A DNA stretch of 54,736 nucleotides from Planctomycetota bacterium (GCA_029936315.1 JAPYTD010000003.1:70933-125668); one strand, 5' to 3'. Counted from the first letter of the stretch, positions 34,233-43,561 are shown. Notes: generated from the sequence alone by a model not told the origin. A program made the numbers and translations.

Positions 34233-35595
34233 CGTCATCGCTGTTGGTCTGCGTCCGAAGGACCTCGCGCACGCACCAGTCCTGAAAGGGCTCGGCGATC
34301 ACGGCTTCGTTGCGCCGCTCGATACGGTGTTCCCTGCGGTGACCTGCACCGTGCAGGCGTCGTTTTTGACGGGCATGCAGCCGTCGGGTCACGGCGCAGT
34401 TGCCAATGGCTGGTACTTCCGCGATCTGGCGCAGGTGATGTTGTGGCGGCAGTCGAACCAACTCGTGCACGGCGAAAAGCTGTACGAAGCAGCCAAGGCG
34501 AAATTTGGTTCACGCACTGCGAAGATTTTTTGGTGGTGGAACATGTACTCGCCGAGCGTCGACTGGAGTGTCACGCCGCGGCCGGAGTACCACGCCGATG
34601 GTTTGAAGAAGCCGGGTCTCTACAGCGAACCGCAAGAACTGCACCGCGAGTTGCAGGCTGAGTATGGGCCGTTCCCGCTGTTCGACTTCTGGGGTCCGCG
34701 CGCTGGCATCAAGAGCACGGACTGGATCACGACGGCGTCGCTGTCGGTGATGAAGACGCACAACCCGGATCTCGAACTCGTCTACCTGCCGCACCTCGAC
34801 TACAACCACCAACGCTTTGGGCCCGATGACGAACGCAGCGTGCAGTCTGTTCGCGAGCTCGATGCGCAGTGTCAGCGTCTGATCGAGGTCGCGCGCGAGC
34901 AAGGCCGACATGTCATCGTGTTGTCCGAGTACGGCATCGAGAAGGCGCAGACGCCGGTGTTCCTCAACCGCATGCTGCACGAGCGGGGGCTCTTGCGAGT
35001 GCAGGAGACGAGCCACGGTCAGTTGATGGACTGCGGTGCGTGCCGCGCGTTTGTCGTCGCCGACCACCAGTGCGCGCACGTCTACGTTCGCGATGCTGGG
35101 GACCTCGAGCATGTTCGTGGTCTCTTGCAGAAGACGCCGGGTGTTGGCCGCGTGCTCGATCGGCAGCAACAGAAGGAACTGCACATCGACCACGACCGTA
35201 GTGGCGAGCTCGTTTGCATCGCCGAACCGGGTTGTTGGTTTGCCTACCACTACTGGCTCGATGAGTCGCGCCGTCCCGACTTTGCGAACTGCGTCGACAT
35301 CCATAGAAAGCCCGGCTACGACCCGACCGAGCTGTTTGTCGATCCCAAGATCCGCTTCCCGAAGCTGAAGGTCATCAAAACGCTCGCCAAGAAGATGCTC
35401 GGGTTCCGCTATTTGATGGACGTCATTGGAACGGACCCGTCTTTGGTGATGGGTTCGCACGGACGCCTCTACGACGACGACGATGCCGGCCCGGTGTTCT
35501 TGTGCAGCGACAAGTCTGTAGCGCGCGATCGTGTTGCTGCGACCGACGTGAAGTCGATGTGTCTCGACATCCTCGGTAGAGAGAGCAATGGCTGA
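34219..35595 (+). CDS. Alkaline phosphatase / type I phosphodiesterase-fold protein with variant metal site
   Basis: 458 residues from GTG 34219. Resembles the nucleotide pyrophosphatase/phosphodiesterase branch: FPAVTCTVQASFLTGMQPSGHG around the nucleophile Thr, NGWYFRDLAQVMLWRQSN, VTPRPEYHADG, LVYLPHLDYNHQRFGPDD, VIVLSEYGIEKA, and VADHQCAHVYVRD. Compared with active NPPs, the first metal Asp (usually in LDGFRP) reads Val in IAVGLRP, and the usual SDHGM reads SEYGI, so metal binding must differ. Similar variants are known to me among proteins near ebo clusters, but no ebo gene is seen here. No signal peptide, so probably cytoplasmic. Substrate unknown. Convergent with groEL. Confidence 0.82.
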   Translation: MKLLVVIAVGLRPKDLAHAPVLKGLGDHGFVAPLDTVFPAVTCTVQASFLTGMQPSGHGAVANGWYFRDLAQVMLWRQSNQLVHGEKLYEAAKAKFGSRTAKIFWWWNMYSPSVDWSVTPRPEYHADGLKKPGLYSEPQELHRELQAEYGPFPLFDFWGPRAGIKSTDWITTASLSVMKTHNPDLELVYLPHLDYNHQRFGPDDERSVQSVRELDAQCQRLIEVAREQGRHVIVLSEYGIEKAQTPVFLNRMLHERGLLRVQETSHGQLMDCGACRAFVVADHQCAHVYVRDAGDLEHVRGLLQKTPGVGRVLDRQQQKELHIDHDRSGELVCIAEPGCWFAYHYWLDESRRPDFANCVDIHRKPGYDPTELFVDPKIRFPKLKVIKTLAKKMLGFRYLMDVIGTDPSLVMGSHGRLYDDDDAGPVFLCSDKSVARDRVAATDVKSMCLDILGRESNG

Positions 35596-35672
35596 GATCG
35601 AGTGCGCGCTTGGCATGCATGCTCATTGCATGGCCAAGAGCGACTCTTCGAGTAGCCGTTCCTCGCCGTACG

Positions 35673-35715
35673 CAACGAAGCCCGGCGATGCGAGGTGCAT
35701 CGCCGGGCTTCGTTG
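35673..35715. terminator. Strong bidirectional terminator hairpin downstream of groEL
   Basis: A perfect 19-bp inverted repeat (35673-35691 and 35697-35715) with a 5-base GAGGT loop; the core stem is GAAGCCCGGCGATGC. It lies between the converging phosphodiesterase and groEL genes and can end transcription from either side. It is the longest perfect stem I found in the window. Confidence 0.85.
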
Positions 35716-35766
35716 TTGAGGCGACCTGAGTCGACTCTCGGATGAAGGTTGGTTGGTGCGCCGAGC

Positions 35767-37452
35767 TTAGAAGCCCATGCCGCCGCCCATGCCACCCATA
35801 CCACCCATACCACCCATACCGCCCATGCCACCCATTTCGTCATGGTCGTGGCCACCACCGCCGGCTGGCTTCTTCTCCGGGACGGAGGAGATCAGCGCTT
35901 CGGTGGTGAGCAGGAGGACTGCGACCGACGCGGCGTTCTGTAGCGCGGCGCAGGTGACCTTGGCTGGGTCGATGACGCCCGCCTTGATCATGTCCTCGTA
36001 CTTGTCGGTGCGGGCGTTGTAGCCGAAGGTGTCGCTCTTGTTGTCGCGCACGGTCTGGATCACGATCGAGCCGTCAACGCCGGCGTTGACGGCGATCTGA
36101 CGCATCGGAGAATCGAGCGCGCGACGCACAATGTCGGCGCCGATGCGCTCATCACCCTCGAGCGACAACCTGCTGAGAGTCTTGGCGCCGCGAACGAGCG
36201 CAACACCACCGCCAGCGACGATGCCTTCTTCGACGGCTGCACGCGTGGCGTGCAAAGCGTCTTCGACGCGCGCCTTCTTTTCCTTCATCTCGGCTTCGGT
36301 AGCCGCGCCGACCATGATCTGCGCAACACCACCCGAGATCTTCGCGAGGCGCTCTTGCAGCTTCTCGATGTCGTAGTCCGACGTCGTGCGGCTCATCTCT
36401 GCGCGAATCTGCTCCATGCGGGCTTGGCTGTCCTTGTTCTTGCCAGCGCCCTCAATGATGGTGCAGTTGTCCTTGCCGACGATGACCTTCTTGGCCGAAC
36501 CGAGCTCAGCGGTCGTGACCGATTCGAGGTTGACGCCGAGGTCTTCGAAGATCGCCTTGCCGCCAGTGACGACTGCGATGTCTTCCATCATGGCTTTGCG
36601 GCGGTCACCGAAGCCCGGTGCCTTGACCGCGCAGCACTTGAAGACGCCGCGCAGCTTGTTGACGACGAGGGTCGCCAGCGCTTCGCCTTCGATGTCTTCG
36701 GCGATGATCAAGAGCGGACGGTTGCTCTGCGCGATCTTCTCGAGCAGCGGCAGCATGTCCTTGATCGAGGCGATCTTCTTCTCGTGGATGAGGATGAACG
36801 GGTTATCAAGAACCGCCTCCATCTTGTCCTGCTTGGTGACGAAGTGCGGCGACAGGTAGCCCTTGTCGAACTGCATGCCTTCGACCCAGTTGACCTCGGT
36901 CTGCAGGCTCTTGCCTTCTTCGACCGTGATCACGCCGTCCTTGCCGACGCGTTCCATGGCGTCTGCCAGGATGCTGCCGATCTCGTCGTCGTTGTTGGCG
37001 GCGATGGAGGCGACTTGCGCGATCTCCTTCTTGCCCTTGACGTCGATCTTGATCTTCTGGATGTGACTGACGACCTTCGCGACGGCCTTCTCGATGCCGC
37101 GCTTCAGTGCGACCGGGTTGGCGCCGGCGGTGACGTTCTTGATGCCTTCTTCGAAGATGGCTTCGGCGAGAACGGTCGCGGTCGTGGTGCCGTCACCGGC
37201 GACGTCCGACGTCTTCGATGCGACTTCCTTGACGAGTTGTGCGCCGAGGTTCTCGTACTTGCCTTCGAGTTCGATCTCCTTCGCGACGGTGACGCCGTCC
37301 TTGGTGACCGTCGGGCTGCCGAACGACTTTTCGATGATGACATTGCGGCCACGTGGGCCGAGGGTGACCTTGACGGCGCGGGCCAATTGCTTGACGCCGT
37401 CGCGCATGCGCTCGCGCGCTTCCTGGTCGTATGCGATCTTCTTGACTGCCAT
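35767..37452 (-). CDS. groEL: Chaperonin GroEL (60 kDa)
   Basis: 561 residues. Complete Gro[44 protein letters not shown]-site [15 protein letters not shown], then apical domain and C-terminal [30 protein letters not shown] Gly-Gly-Met tail (six GGM units, preceded by GHDHDEM) ends the protein, as in bona fide chaperonins. Folds cytosolic proteins in a double ring with GroES, encoded 54 bp upstream. No second groEL copy is in the window. The terminator hairpin lies just beyond the stop. Confidence 0.98.
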   Translation of the reverse strand: MAVKKIAYDQEARERMRDGVKQLARAVKVTLGPRGRNVIIEKSFGSPTVTKDGVTVAKEIELEGKYENLGAQLVKEVASKTSDVAGDGTTTATVLAEAIFEEGIKNVTAGANPVALKRGIEKAVAKVVSHIQKIKIDVKGKKEIAQVASIAANNDDEIGSILADAMERVGKDGVITVEEGKSLQTEVNWVEGMQFDKGYLSPHFVTKQDKMEAVLDNPFILIHEKKIASIKDMLPLLEKIAQSNRPLLIIAEDIEGEALATLVVNKLRGVFKCCAVKAPGFGDRRKAMMEDIAVVTGGKAIFEDLGVNLESVTTAELGSAKKVIVGKDNCTIIEGAGKNKDSQARMEQIRAEMSRTTSDYDIEKLQERLAKISGGVAQIMVGAATEAEMKEKKARVEDALHATRAAVEEGIVAGGGVALVRGAKTLSRLSLEGDERIGADIVRRALDSPMRQIAVNAGVDGSIVIQTVRDNKSDTFGYNARTDKYEDMIKAGVIDPAKVTCAALQNAASVAVLLLTTEALISSVPEKKPAGGGGHDHDEMGGMGGMGGMGGMGGMGGGMGF

Positions 37453-37506
37453 GGTAGTGCTCTAAATTGTGTGGTTGTGTGCGGTAGGTAGGGAGGGCTC
37501 GCGCGA

Positions 37507-37812
37507 TTAGTTGATGATCGCGAGGATTTCGTCTTCGGTGAGGATCAGCAGCTCTTCGCCGTCGATCTTGATCTCCGAACCGGCGTAGGACGAGAACAGC
37601 ACGCGATCCTTCTTCTTGACCGTCAGGGACTGACGCTCACCGTCGTCGCCGATCTTGCCGAGGCCGACCGAGACGATGACGCCTTCGCGCGGCTTTTCCT
37701 TGGCGGTGTCGGGCAGGATGATGCCGCCGGCGGTCTTGTCATCTGCGGCAACGCGCTTGACGAGCACGCGGTCGCCGAGGGGAGTCACAGTCGTGGTCTT
37801 GGTCTTGGCCAT
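37507..37812 (-). CDS. groES: Co-chaperonin GroES (10 kDa)
   Basis: 101 residues from ATG 37812, with a fair ribosome site (AAGGAA) 7 bases before. Signatures: [42 protein letters not shown], then [32 protein letters not shown]. The mobile loop region (KTAGGIILP) is standard. Caps GroEL. The region upstream shows no CIRCE repeat (TTAGCACTC-N9-GAGTGCTAA), so HrcA control is not supported; instead a GC hairpin lies at 37882-37899. Confidence 0.97.
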   Translation of the reverse strand: MAKTKTTTVTPLGDRVLVKRVAADDKTAGGIILPDTAKEKPREGVIVSVGLGKIGDDGERQSLTVKKKDRVLFSSYAGSEIKIDGEELLILTEDEILAIIN

Positions 37813-37881
37813 TTCAGTTCCTTCGTGGGGGTTCAGTCGGAGATTAGGGAGGATAAGGGGGCGCCGTTCGCGGCTCGCAGT

Positions 37882-37899
37882 GGCTGGCGGGGGCCAGCC
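37882..37899 (-). promoter_or_regulatory. GC hairpin upstream of groES
   Basis: GGCTGGC (37882-37888) and GCCAGCC (37893-37899) with a four-base loop form a perfect 7-bp stem in the 100 bp between the receiver gene and groES. It has no T run, so it could be a weak terminator of the receiver gene or a leader element of groESL. Role not decided by sequence. Confidence 0.4.
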
Positions 37900-37912
37900 G
37901 GGGCTGCGGGTG

Positions 37913-38404
37913 CTACTGCGATGGTGGCGTTGGGGGTTGGTAGCCGGGATGGCCACCTGGTTGATTGCCCTGAGGTTGATTGCCCTGAGTTGGAGGGCTG
38001 CAATGCGAATGGCTCCAGGGAGCTAGTGGGCCACCGAAGTGGGATTGGATGAGCAGCTCGAGCGACTGGCGCAGGTGATCGAGGTTGAGTGGCTTGCGCA
38101 AGAACGTGAAGAAGCCGGCCTGGCGGGCGGCGGCGACTTCGGCGGCGTTGGCCAAGCCCGACATCAGGATCGACGGCAGCGGCCGCACGGTCGCGAGTTG
38201 TTGGAGCAGCTCGGGGCCAGTCGTCTCGGGGAGGTGGAAGTCGAGCAGCGAGAAGTCAAACCGCTGCCGGCGCATCATGGTCAGTGCCTCGGTGGCAAAG
38301 GCCGTTGAGGCCACATCCCACCCTTGGCCGGCGAGAAACTCGCCTAGACACGCTCTCAGGGAGTCGTTGTCTTCAACCAGGAGGATGCGAAAGCTCTGAG
38401 CCAT
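37913..38404 (-). CDS. Single-domain response regulator with Pro/Gln-rich tail
   Basis: 163 residues from ATG 38404. A receiver domain: [18 protein letters not shown] (acidic pair), phosphoacceptor Asp in [12 protein letters not shown], Ser in [13 protein letters not shown], Lys in [15 protein letters not shown]. There is no DNA-binding or enzyme domain; instead about 45 residues rich in Pro, Gln, Gly and His ([19 protein letters not shown]). No histidine kinase is nearby. It lies 100 bp upstream of groES on the same strand. Probably a CheY-like or relay receiver; partner unknown. Confidence 0.88.
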   Translation of the reverse strand: MAQSFRILLVEDNDSLRACLGEFLAGQGWDVASTAFATEALTMMRRQRFDFSLLDFHLPETTGPELLQQLATVRPLPSILMSGLANAAEVAAARQAGFFTFLRKPLNLDHLRQSLELLIQSHFGGPLAPWSHSHCSPPTQGNQPQGNQPGGHPGYQPPTPPSQ

Positions 38405-38613
38405 GAAGTCGGGCGCCTGACGAAATGCGGCTCTCGCGCAAAGCAAGCGATGTGCCGAGTCGACGAAATGGGTGTATCTCGTGAATGAGCAGCATCTTAC
38501 CTGTTTCCTCCGGAGATGCGTGCCGAGCCAGTCGTGTCAAAATGGCGGTTCCGGCAGGCCGTCCGCCTGCCAAGTTGGCGGCGTGGCGGGTATGGCTCCT
38601 AATTCAGGCCAGG

Positions 38614-38949
38614 CTAGTTCTGTTCGTCCTCGTCCAGGTCGTCGTCGTCATCCTCGTCGTCATCCTCGTCGTCCTCGTCATCATCATCGATGTCGTCGAA
38701 GTCATCGTCACCAAGACCGTCGTCGTCGTCGTCGTCGTCGTCCTCGTTCTCGTCGTCATCCCAGTCGTCATCCTCGTCGTCGCCGGTTTCGTCGTCATCC
38801 TCGTAGGAGGCGAGGAGGCGGTCCCAGTCAGCGACCTCGATTGTGTTGTTGCAAACAAGGCAAACGCTGTCGTTGTCACGGAGGTCCTCGAGCTCTTCAA
38901 GGTCGCGATAGACCTTGCTGCACTCGCGGCACTTAAGGATCTTGCCCAT
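38614..38949 (-). CDS. Small zinc-ribbon protein with Asp-rich C-terminal tail
   Basis: 111 residues from ATG 38949. First 45 residues hold CxxC...CxxC (KCRECSKVYRDLEELEDLRDN to CLVCNN), a likely zinc ribbon. The remaining about 60 residues are nearly all Asp/Glu, encoded by a GAC/GAT low-complexity tract. Strongly acidic tails of this kind mimic nucleic acid or bind basic proteins; which applies here is unknown. Long hydrophobic reading frames on the opposite strand are artefacts of this tract. Separated from the receiver gene by 209 bp of unremarkable DNA. Confidence 0.75.
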   Translation of the reverse strand: MGKILKCRECSKVYRDLEELEDLRDNDSVCLVCNNTIEVADWDRLLASYEDDDETGDDEDDDWDDDENEDDDDDDDDGLGDDDFDDIDDDDEDDEDDDEDDDDDLDEDEQN

Positions 38950-39097
38950 GGTGTCGGTTGTCTGGTGGGGGGGTATCGGCCCAGGGAACGAGCCGATCCT
39001 TACCCCTTACTGCCTACGAGGCAAAGCCCTGGGTCGGGTTTCTTGTCGGATGGCGCGCTCAGCTTGGCAGTGCCAACCTGCCGATGAGTGGGTGGCC

Positions 39098-39484
39098 GTG
39101 TCAAAGTCCGTTCTTACCCTGCTCGTGATTGGCATTGTCGGTGCCATCTTGTTGAGCCTCGTAATGCGCCATCTCGTTGAGGTTGCGACGGAGACGGACC
39201 GGTCGCCCTACACTGCTGCGGTCGAATCTCGCTTGGGTTCGCGTCGCGTCGGCCGGGTTTCCATCGAAGAACAGGTCGAAGCGGACCATGTCAGGCTGAC
39301 CGTTCGTGCGACGGTTCTGGTCGGCCTCAACAAGAGGCCGCTCGCCGAGTCGGCGGGTCAGGAAGTCTGGCTTGGGGCCATGCGAAAAGGAGCCCGGCTC
39401 GACGAGGTTGTCGTGGTCATGAGCGACGATGACCATGGTAAGGCGGAGACGTTCGTCGTTGCCGCTCCCACAACTCGTCGGTAA
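39098..39484 (+). CDS. Single-pass membrane protein of unknown function
   Basis: 128 residues from GTG 39098 (GTG 39092 also possible). One N-terminal membrane helix (SVLTLLVIGIVGAILLSLVM) and a soluble domain outside or inside containing alternating hydrophobic strands (HVRLTVRATVLVGL, VWLGAMRKGARLDEVVVVMSDDD). No catalytic motif is seen and I do not recognise a family. Reads away from the zinc-ribbon gene; the TPR gene follows 70 bp downstream on the same strand. Confidence 0.6.
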   Translation: MSKSVLTLLVIGIVGAILLSLVMRHLVEVATETDRSPYTAAVESRLGSRRVGRVSIEEQVEADHVRLTVRATVLVGLNKRPLAESAGQEVWLGAMRKGARLDEVVVVMSDDDHGKAETFVVAAPTTRR

Positions 39485-39553
39485 CTCGCGGTGGCATGGC
39501 CCTCGTGGAGCTGGGACAAGCCAACGGCATCGACCGCTCGATAACGAACTTGA

Positions 39554-41245
39554 ATGTCTAGCGCTGTCGTATTCGCCTTTGCCATCGCGGATGACCTGCA
39601 ACCAGTTGTTGGTGCAGCTCCGTACGACGTGCTCGGTCGCCAGATCCCTCGCGCCTTGGTCGCGCACCTCAACGGCGACGGTGATCGCGGCCTTCGCTTC
39701 TTCCCGTTCCTCGGTCCAGTTGATGGCATGCGCAGCTTCTTGCGGCTGCGCCAACTGCTTGCGCCGAATGCGCTCGTCGATCTGCATAAGCAAGGTGACA
39801 TCGATCTGCTTGTCGACGGCCTTCTGCATCAGGATCGGCTCGAATGGCGTGTTGTCGACGGTTCTAGCGGTGAAGTGCGGTTGACGATCGAGGTGCCGTT
39901 TGACGCCAGCGATCCGTTCGCGGTGATGCCGCGGTTGGTATTTGAGCTGACGGGATTGCTTGGTTGCACGGGTCCCGGTAGCGATGCGACGCAACTCGAG
40001 GGCGCGGCGCTGGGTTGGTATCTGGTCTTGAAGGACGAGTTGCTGCGCCACGAAGCCAACCTTCCGGAAAGTTCCGATCCGTTGCGCGCGGCGCGCCAGT
40101 GCGTCGAAGCTGCCGGCGGAGACAACGATGTGCAACAGCTGGTGCTCGACTTCATGGCGTTGTTGCTGCGCCGTGACCAGCATCGCGAAGAGGTCGCGGC
40201 GTTGGGTGAGCAGCTCGCCGCGAAACTTGAGGGTGCTGCTGCGATCGATCGCCTCGGCGGCCTGATGTTCGCCGCCGGCGACGAAGCGCAAGCGGTCAGA
40301 ATGGTGGTTCGGGCGGCACTGTTGGCGCCCGAGCAGAACGACTTGGTTGAGCGCGCTGCGTCGATGGCGTTTCGCGCAGGTGACGACGAAAGCGTCGCGG
40401 TAGTTGTGCAGGCCGCGCGCAAGGTTGGCGCCATCAACGCCAAGATGATCGCGCAACTGGCGGCGAGTTGTGATCGCGTTGGCGATGTCGGTCGCCGCCG
40501 CGAACTCGTCACCGAACTGCTTGGCCGGGACGACTTGCCGGTCCAAGTCACGCGCTTGGTCGTGTCGTTCTTGCTCGAAGAAGATCAGCCTGCGTTGGCT
40601 CGAACCGTGCTAGAGGCTGCGCTCGAAAAGTCGCCTGACCAGACGATGTTGCACTACGAGCTCGGCCGCGCGTGCTTGCTGGTCGACGATACGGCACGCG
40701 CGTCGGTCGCCCTGCAGCGCGCCGTCGACCTCGGATTGCCAGAGCATCTTGAGGGCCAGGGCAAGCACTTGCTGCGTTTGGCGCTCGTGCCCGGATTGTG
40801 GATCGGCACGCACCTCGTCGAGAAGGCGATCCTCGTCAACGATTTGGGTGCCGCTCTCGGTGCCGTGCGCACCCTCGTTCGCCGGGTTGGTCCGGTCGCC
40901 GAGGCCTGGTTGATGTTCGGCATCGTGCTACAGAAGCTCGGCAAGTTGCGGGGGGCCGAGCGTGTGCTGCGTCGAGCCGTTCGCTACCACGACGGCTGCG
41001 CCGAAGCCCACAACCGCCTCGGCATCGTGTTGCTGCAGCGCGCCAACGTGAGGGAGGGCGGCGAGCATCTTGCGCGCGCCAACGTGCTTTCGCCCAACGA
41101 TACGTCGACACTGCTGCACCTCGCCCAGGCAACGGCGCTGAATGGCCGCCTCGACATGGCAGAGCAGCACATCCAGCTGGCTGAGAAGCTCGGCGCGGAT
41201 CCGAAGTTGGTGCAGGCCGTGCGCAACGAGATTCGCGCCGCTTAG
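39554..41245 (+). CDS. TPR-repeat protein
   Basis: 563 residues, no signal peptide or membrane helix, so cytoplasmic. The N-terminal 150 residues (VVFAFAIADDLQPVVGAAPYDVLG..) form no known domain. The rest is a chain of TPR-like helical pairs, clearest near the C-terminus: AEAWLMFGIVLQKLGKLRGAERVLRRAVRYHDGCAEAHNRLGIVLLQRANVREGGEHLARA. TPRs mediate protein contacts, so it may be an assembly or regulatory factor. The kynureninase-like gene follows 53 bp downstream. Confidence 0.8.
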   Translation: MSSAVVFAFAIADDLQPVVGAAPYDVLGRQIPRALVAHLNGDGDRGLRFFPFLGPVDGMRSFLRLRQLLAPNALVDLHKQGDIDLLVDGLLHQDRLEWRVVDGSSGEVRLTIEVPFDASDPFAVMPRLVFELTGLLGCTGPGSDATQLEGAALGWYLVLKDELLRHEANLPESSDPLRAARQCVEAAGGDNDVQQLVLDFMALLLRRDQHREEVAALGEQLAAKLEGAAAIDRLGGLMFAAGDEAQAVRMVVRAALLAPEQNDLVERAASMAFRAGDDESVAVVVQAARKVGAINAKMIAQLAASCDRVGDVGRRRELVTELLGRDDLPVQVTRLVVSFLLEEDQPALARTVLEAALEKSPDQTMLHYELGRACLLVDDTARASVALQRAVDLGLPEHLEGQGKHLLRLALVPGLWIGTHLVEKAILVNDLGAALGAVRTLVRRVGPVAEAWLMFGIVLQKLGKLRGAERVLRRAVRYHDGCAEAHNRLGIVLLQRANVREGGEHLARANVLSPNDTSTLLHLAQATALNGRLDMAEQHIQLAEKLGADPKLVQAVRNEIRAA

Positions 41246-41297
41246 TGAGACTCAGGGGCGTGCACCGGCCGCCACCTGGAGCTAGAACGGTCTCTCC

Positions 41298-42506
41298 GTG
41301 GCCGAGCACTTTACCTCCGATTCCCTGCTTTCGTTCCGTGATCGCTTTCCCATCACGCAGCGCAGCAACTACCTGATCAACAACTCGCTGGGCGCGATGC
41401 CCGCCGCGACGCGTGACAGCCTGGCGCAATACCTCGACGAGTGGGACTCGCGCGGCGTGCGCGCTTGGGGTGATGGCTGGTGGGTGCTGCAAGAGCAGGT
41501 CGCCGATCAAGTTGCTGGTATCCTCGGCGTCGACGACGGCACCGTGTCGATGCATCAGAACGTTGCGGTTGCCCTCGAGATGATCCTGTCGTGCTTCCGT
41601 TTCGACGGCAAGCGCAACGGCATCGTCTACGCGGACCGCAACTTTCCGAGCGATCAATACATCTACGAAGCGCGCGCGGCCCACGGTGCCAAGTTGACGC
41701 GCGTGCCAGCAGCGGCGGACGGCTTCTCGACCGATGGCGAAGAGTTCGCATCGCACATCGATGACACCACGTTGCTGGTCGCGATCGACCACGTGATGTT
41801 CCGCAGTTCGGCGATCGTCGACATTGAACCGATCGTCAAGAAGGCACGCGAAGTTGGTGCGTTCGTGATTCTGGACACGTTCCACTCGGTTGGCACGGTG
41901 CCGCTCGAAGCCAAGAAGTGGGGAGTGCACGCGGTTGTTGGTGGTGCGCTGAAGTGGTTGTGTGGCGGGCCGGGCAACTGCTTCCTCTACGTCGACCCCG
42001 ACGAGGCCAAGAACCTGAAGCCGGCATTCACGGGGTGGGCGGCCCACAAACAACCGTTCTTGTTCTCGCCCGAAGGCCAGGACTTCCGCGATGACGGTGG
42101 CCGTTTTGCGACTGGGACTCCCAACGTGCCCGCTCTGTATGCCGGCAAAGAAGGCATCGCGACGCTGGCCGAAGCGGGCTTACGCAACGTTCGTGCGCGC
42201 AGCCAGAAGCTGACGACGTTCTTGATCGAAGCAGCGCAACGTCACGGCTTTGGCCTGAAGTCGCCGCTCGATGCCGCGAAGCGTGGCGGCCACGTGGCGC
42301 TCGATGTGCCCGATGGCTACGCCGTCTGCCAGGCGCTGTCCGAGCGCGAGATCGTCGTCGATTTCCGTCCCGACGCCGGGCTGCGGGTTGCGCCGCACTT
42401 CTACAACACCGAAGACGAAGTGCGCGCAGCGCTGCAAGCGATCCGGGACATCCTCGACAACGGTGATCACGAACGCTTTCTCAAGGCGGAGCGCAAGCCG
42501 GGATGA
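41298..42506 (+). CDS. Kynureninase-like PLP-dependent aminotransferase class V enzyme
   Basis: 402 residues from GTG 41298. Fold type I PLP enzyme: opening NNSLGAMPAATRDSLAQYLDEW, a phosphate-site stretch HQNVAVALEMILSCF, catalytic-type Asp in VILDTFHSVGTVPLEAKKWG and PLP Lys in GGALKWLCGGPGNCFLYV. The WGVHAVVGGALKWLCGGPG segment is typical of kynureninases (cleave kynurenine to anthranilate and alanine). Its stop overlaps the start of a kynurenine formamidase-like gene, strengthening this reading, but no tryptophan dioxygenase is seen, so the substrate is inferred. Confidence 0.82.
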   Translation: MAEHFTSDSLLSFRDRFPITQRSNYLINNSLGAMPAATRDSLAQYLDEWDSRGVRAWGDGWWVLQEQVADQVAGILGVDDGTVSMHQNVAVALEMILSCFRFDGKRNGIVYADRNFPSDQYIYEARAAHGAKLTRVPAAADGFSTDGEEFASHIDDTTLLVAIDHVMFRSSAIVDIEPIVKKAREVGAFVILDTFHSVGTVPLEAKKWGVHAVVGGALKWLCGGPGNCFLYVDPDEAKNLKPAFTGWAAHKQPFLFSPEGQDFRDDGGRFATGTPNVPALYAGKEGIATLAEAGLRNVRARSQKLTTFLIEAAQRHGFGLKSPLDAAKRGGHVALDVPDGYAVCQALSEREIVVDFRPDAGLRVAPHFYNTEDEVRAALQAIRDILDNGDHERFLKAERKPG

Positions 42507-43144
42507 GTGCTCCTCGCATTTGGGACATCAGTGAACGCATCGAACCCGACACGGCGACGTTTCCGGGGGATACGGCCTTCTCGCAGGAGTGGGTTATGCA
42601 GAAGGTGCGCGGCGATTCGTGCAACGTCAGTACGATTCGCATGTCGGTGCATGTCGGTACCCACACCGATGCGCCGCTGCACTACGACAACGGGGGCAGC
42701 GACATGGCGTCGGTCGAACTGCACAAATACATCGGTCGATGTCGCGTGATCGATGTCCCGGTGGCGGGGTCACCGCCGTTGATCCCGGCCGCCGCGTTGA
42801 CACCCGAACTGCTCGCTGGTGCCGAACGCGTGCTGCTGCGGACCAGAGCCGAGCACGACCACAAGACCTTCAACCCCGAGTTTCCGTCACTCGGTGGCCC
42901 GGCGGGCAAGGTGCTCGCCGACGCGGGCGTCAAACTCGTCGGCATCGACACGCCGAGCATGGACCATTCGGCCAACAAGGACCTTGATGGCCACCAGGCG
43001 CTCTACGCCAGCGGTATCGCGATCCTCGAAAATCTCGACCTGACTGGTGTGCCTGCGGGCGACTACGAGCTGATTGCGCTGCCGCTGCGGATCGTCGGAT
43101 GCGATTCAAGCCCGGTGCGTGCGATTCTGCGCGAACTGTCCTAG
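42503..43144 (+). CDS. Cyclase-family / kynurenine formamidase-like hydrolase
   Basis: 213 residues. Metal motif HxGTHxDxP is HVGTHTDAPLHY, with ISERIEPDTATFPGD at the start, as in KynB, which hydrolyses N-formylkynurenine to kynurenine with zinc. Later EFPSLGGPAGKVLADAGVKLVGIDTPSMDH is also typical. It overlaps the kynureninase-like gene by 4 bp and is followed 12 bp later by a RidA gene, a coupled catabolic group. Cyclase-family proteins also act on other amides, so the kynurenine assignment depends on context. Confidence 0.85.
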   Translation: MSAPRIWDISERIEPDTATFPGDTAFSQEWVMQKVRGDSCNVSTIRMSVHVGTHTDAPLHYDNGGSDMASVELHKYIGRCRVIDVPVAGSPPLIPAAALTPELLAGAERVLLRTRAEHDHKTFNPEFPSLGGPAGKVLADAGVKLVGIDTPSMDHSANKDLDGHQALYASGIAILENLDLTGVPAGDYELIALPLRIVGCDSSPVRAILRELS

Positions 43145-43156
43145 CCTCGAACTCTC

Positions 43157-43561
43157 ATGAGCAAACGCGCGATCAATCCGGGCGAGCTGTCTGCCCCAGT
43201 TGGCTTTGCCCACGCTTGGCTCGTTGACAACGACCCGCAGCGAACGCTCTACCTCGCTGGTCAGTGTGGCTACGACAAGGCGGGTGCGATCATGCACAAG
43301 GGTGACCTCGCGGGGCAGTTGGATCAAACCATGGCCAACATCGCCTGCATCCTGCGCGAAGCCGAGATGGAATTTGCTGATGTCGTGCAGCTCAACTTCT
43401 ACGTGACGAGTCGCGATGACTACGCACTCGCCCGCAAGCAATTCGGTGCGATCTGGCGCAAGCACTGCGGCGTGCATTACCCCGGCATGGCGATGTTTCA
43501 GGTCGTGTCGTTGTTCGATCCGGACGCACTCATCGAAGTGCAGGGGATCGCGGCGCGATGA
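43157..43561 (+). CDS. RidA/YjgF-family protein
   Basis: 134 residues. RidA proteins hydrolyse reactive enamine/imine intermediates formed by PLP enzymes. Signatures: LYLAGQCGYDKAGAIMHKGDLAGQLDQTMANI, DVVQLNFYVTSRDDYALARKQF and GMAMFQVVSLFDPDALIEVQGIAA; the usual conserved Arg in the PAR(S) motif is not obvious (YPGMAMF), so it may be a non-deaminating branch. Placed directly after two kynurenine-type genes, consistent with dealing with PLP by-products. Overlaps the next start by 4 bp. Confidence 0.85.
   Translation: MSKRAINPGELSAPVGFAHAWLVDNDPQRTLYLAGQCGYDKAGAIMHKGDLAGQLDQTMANIACILREAEMEFADVVQLNFYVTSRDDYALARKQFGAIWRKHCGVHYPGMAMFQVVSLFDPDALIEVQGIAAR

Noticed and set aside
35777..36022. Pro-rich small plus-strand frame opposite the groEL tail
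   Set aside because: It is the complement of the Gly-Gly-Met repeat and has no independent support.
36250..37491. 413-codon plus-strand frame opposite groEL
   Set aside because: groEL is certain on the other strand; this frame has Leu/Asp/Val-rich composition typical of antisense reading.
37813..37912. CIRCE heat-shock repeat upstream of groES
   Set aside because: No TTAGCACTC..GAGTGCTAA sequence is present; only a GC hairpin.
38485..39087. Very hydrophobic plus-strand frame of Val/Ile-rich sequence
   Set aside because: It is the complement of the Asp-rich tail of the zinc-ribbon gene; GAC repeats read as GTC/Val on the other strand.
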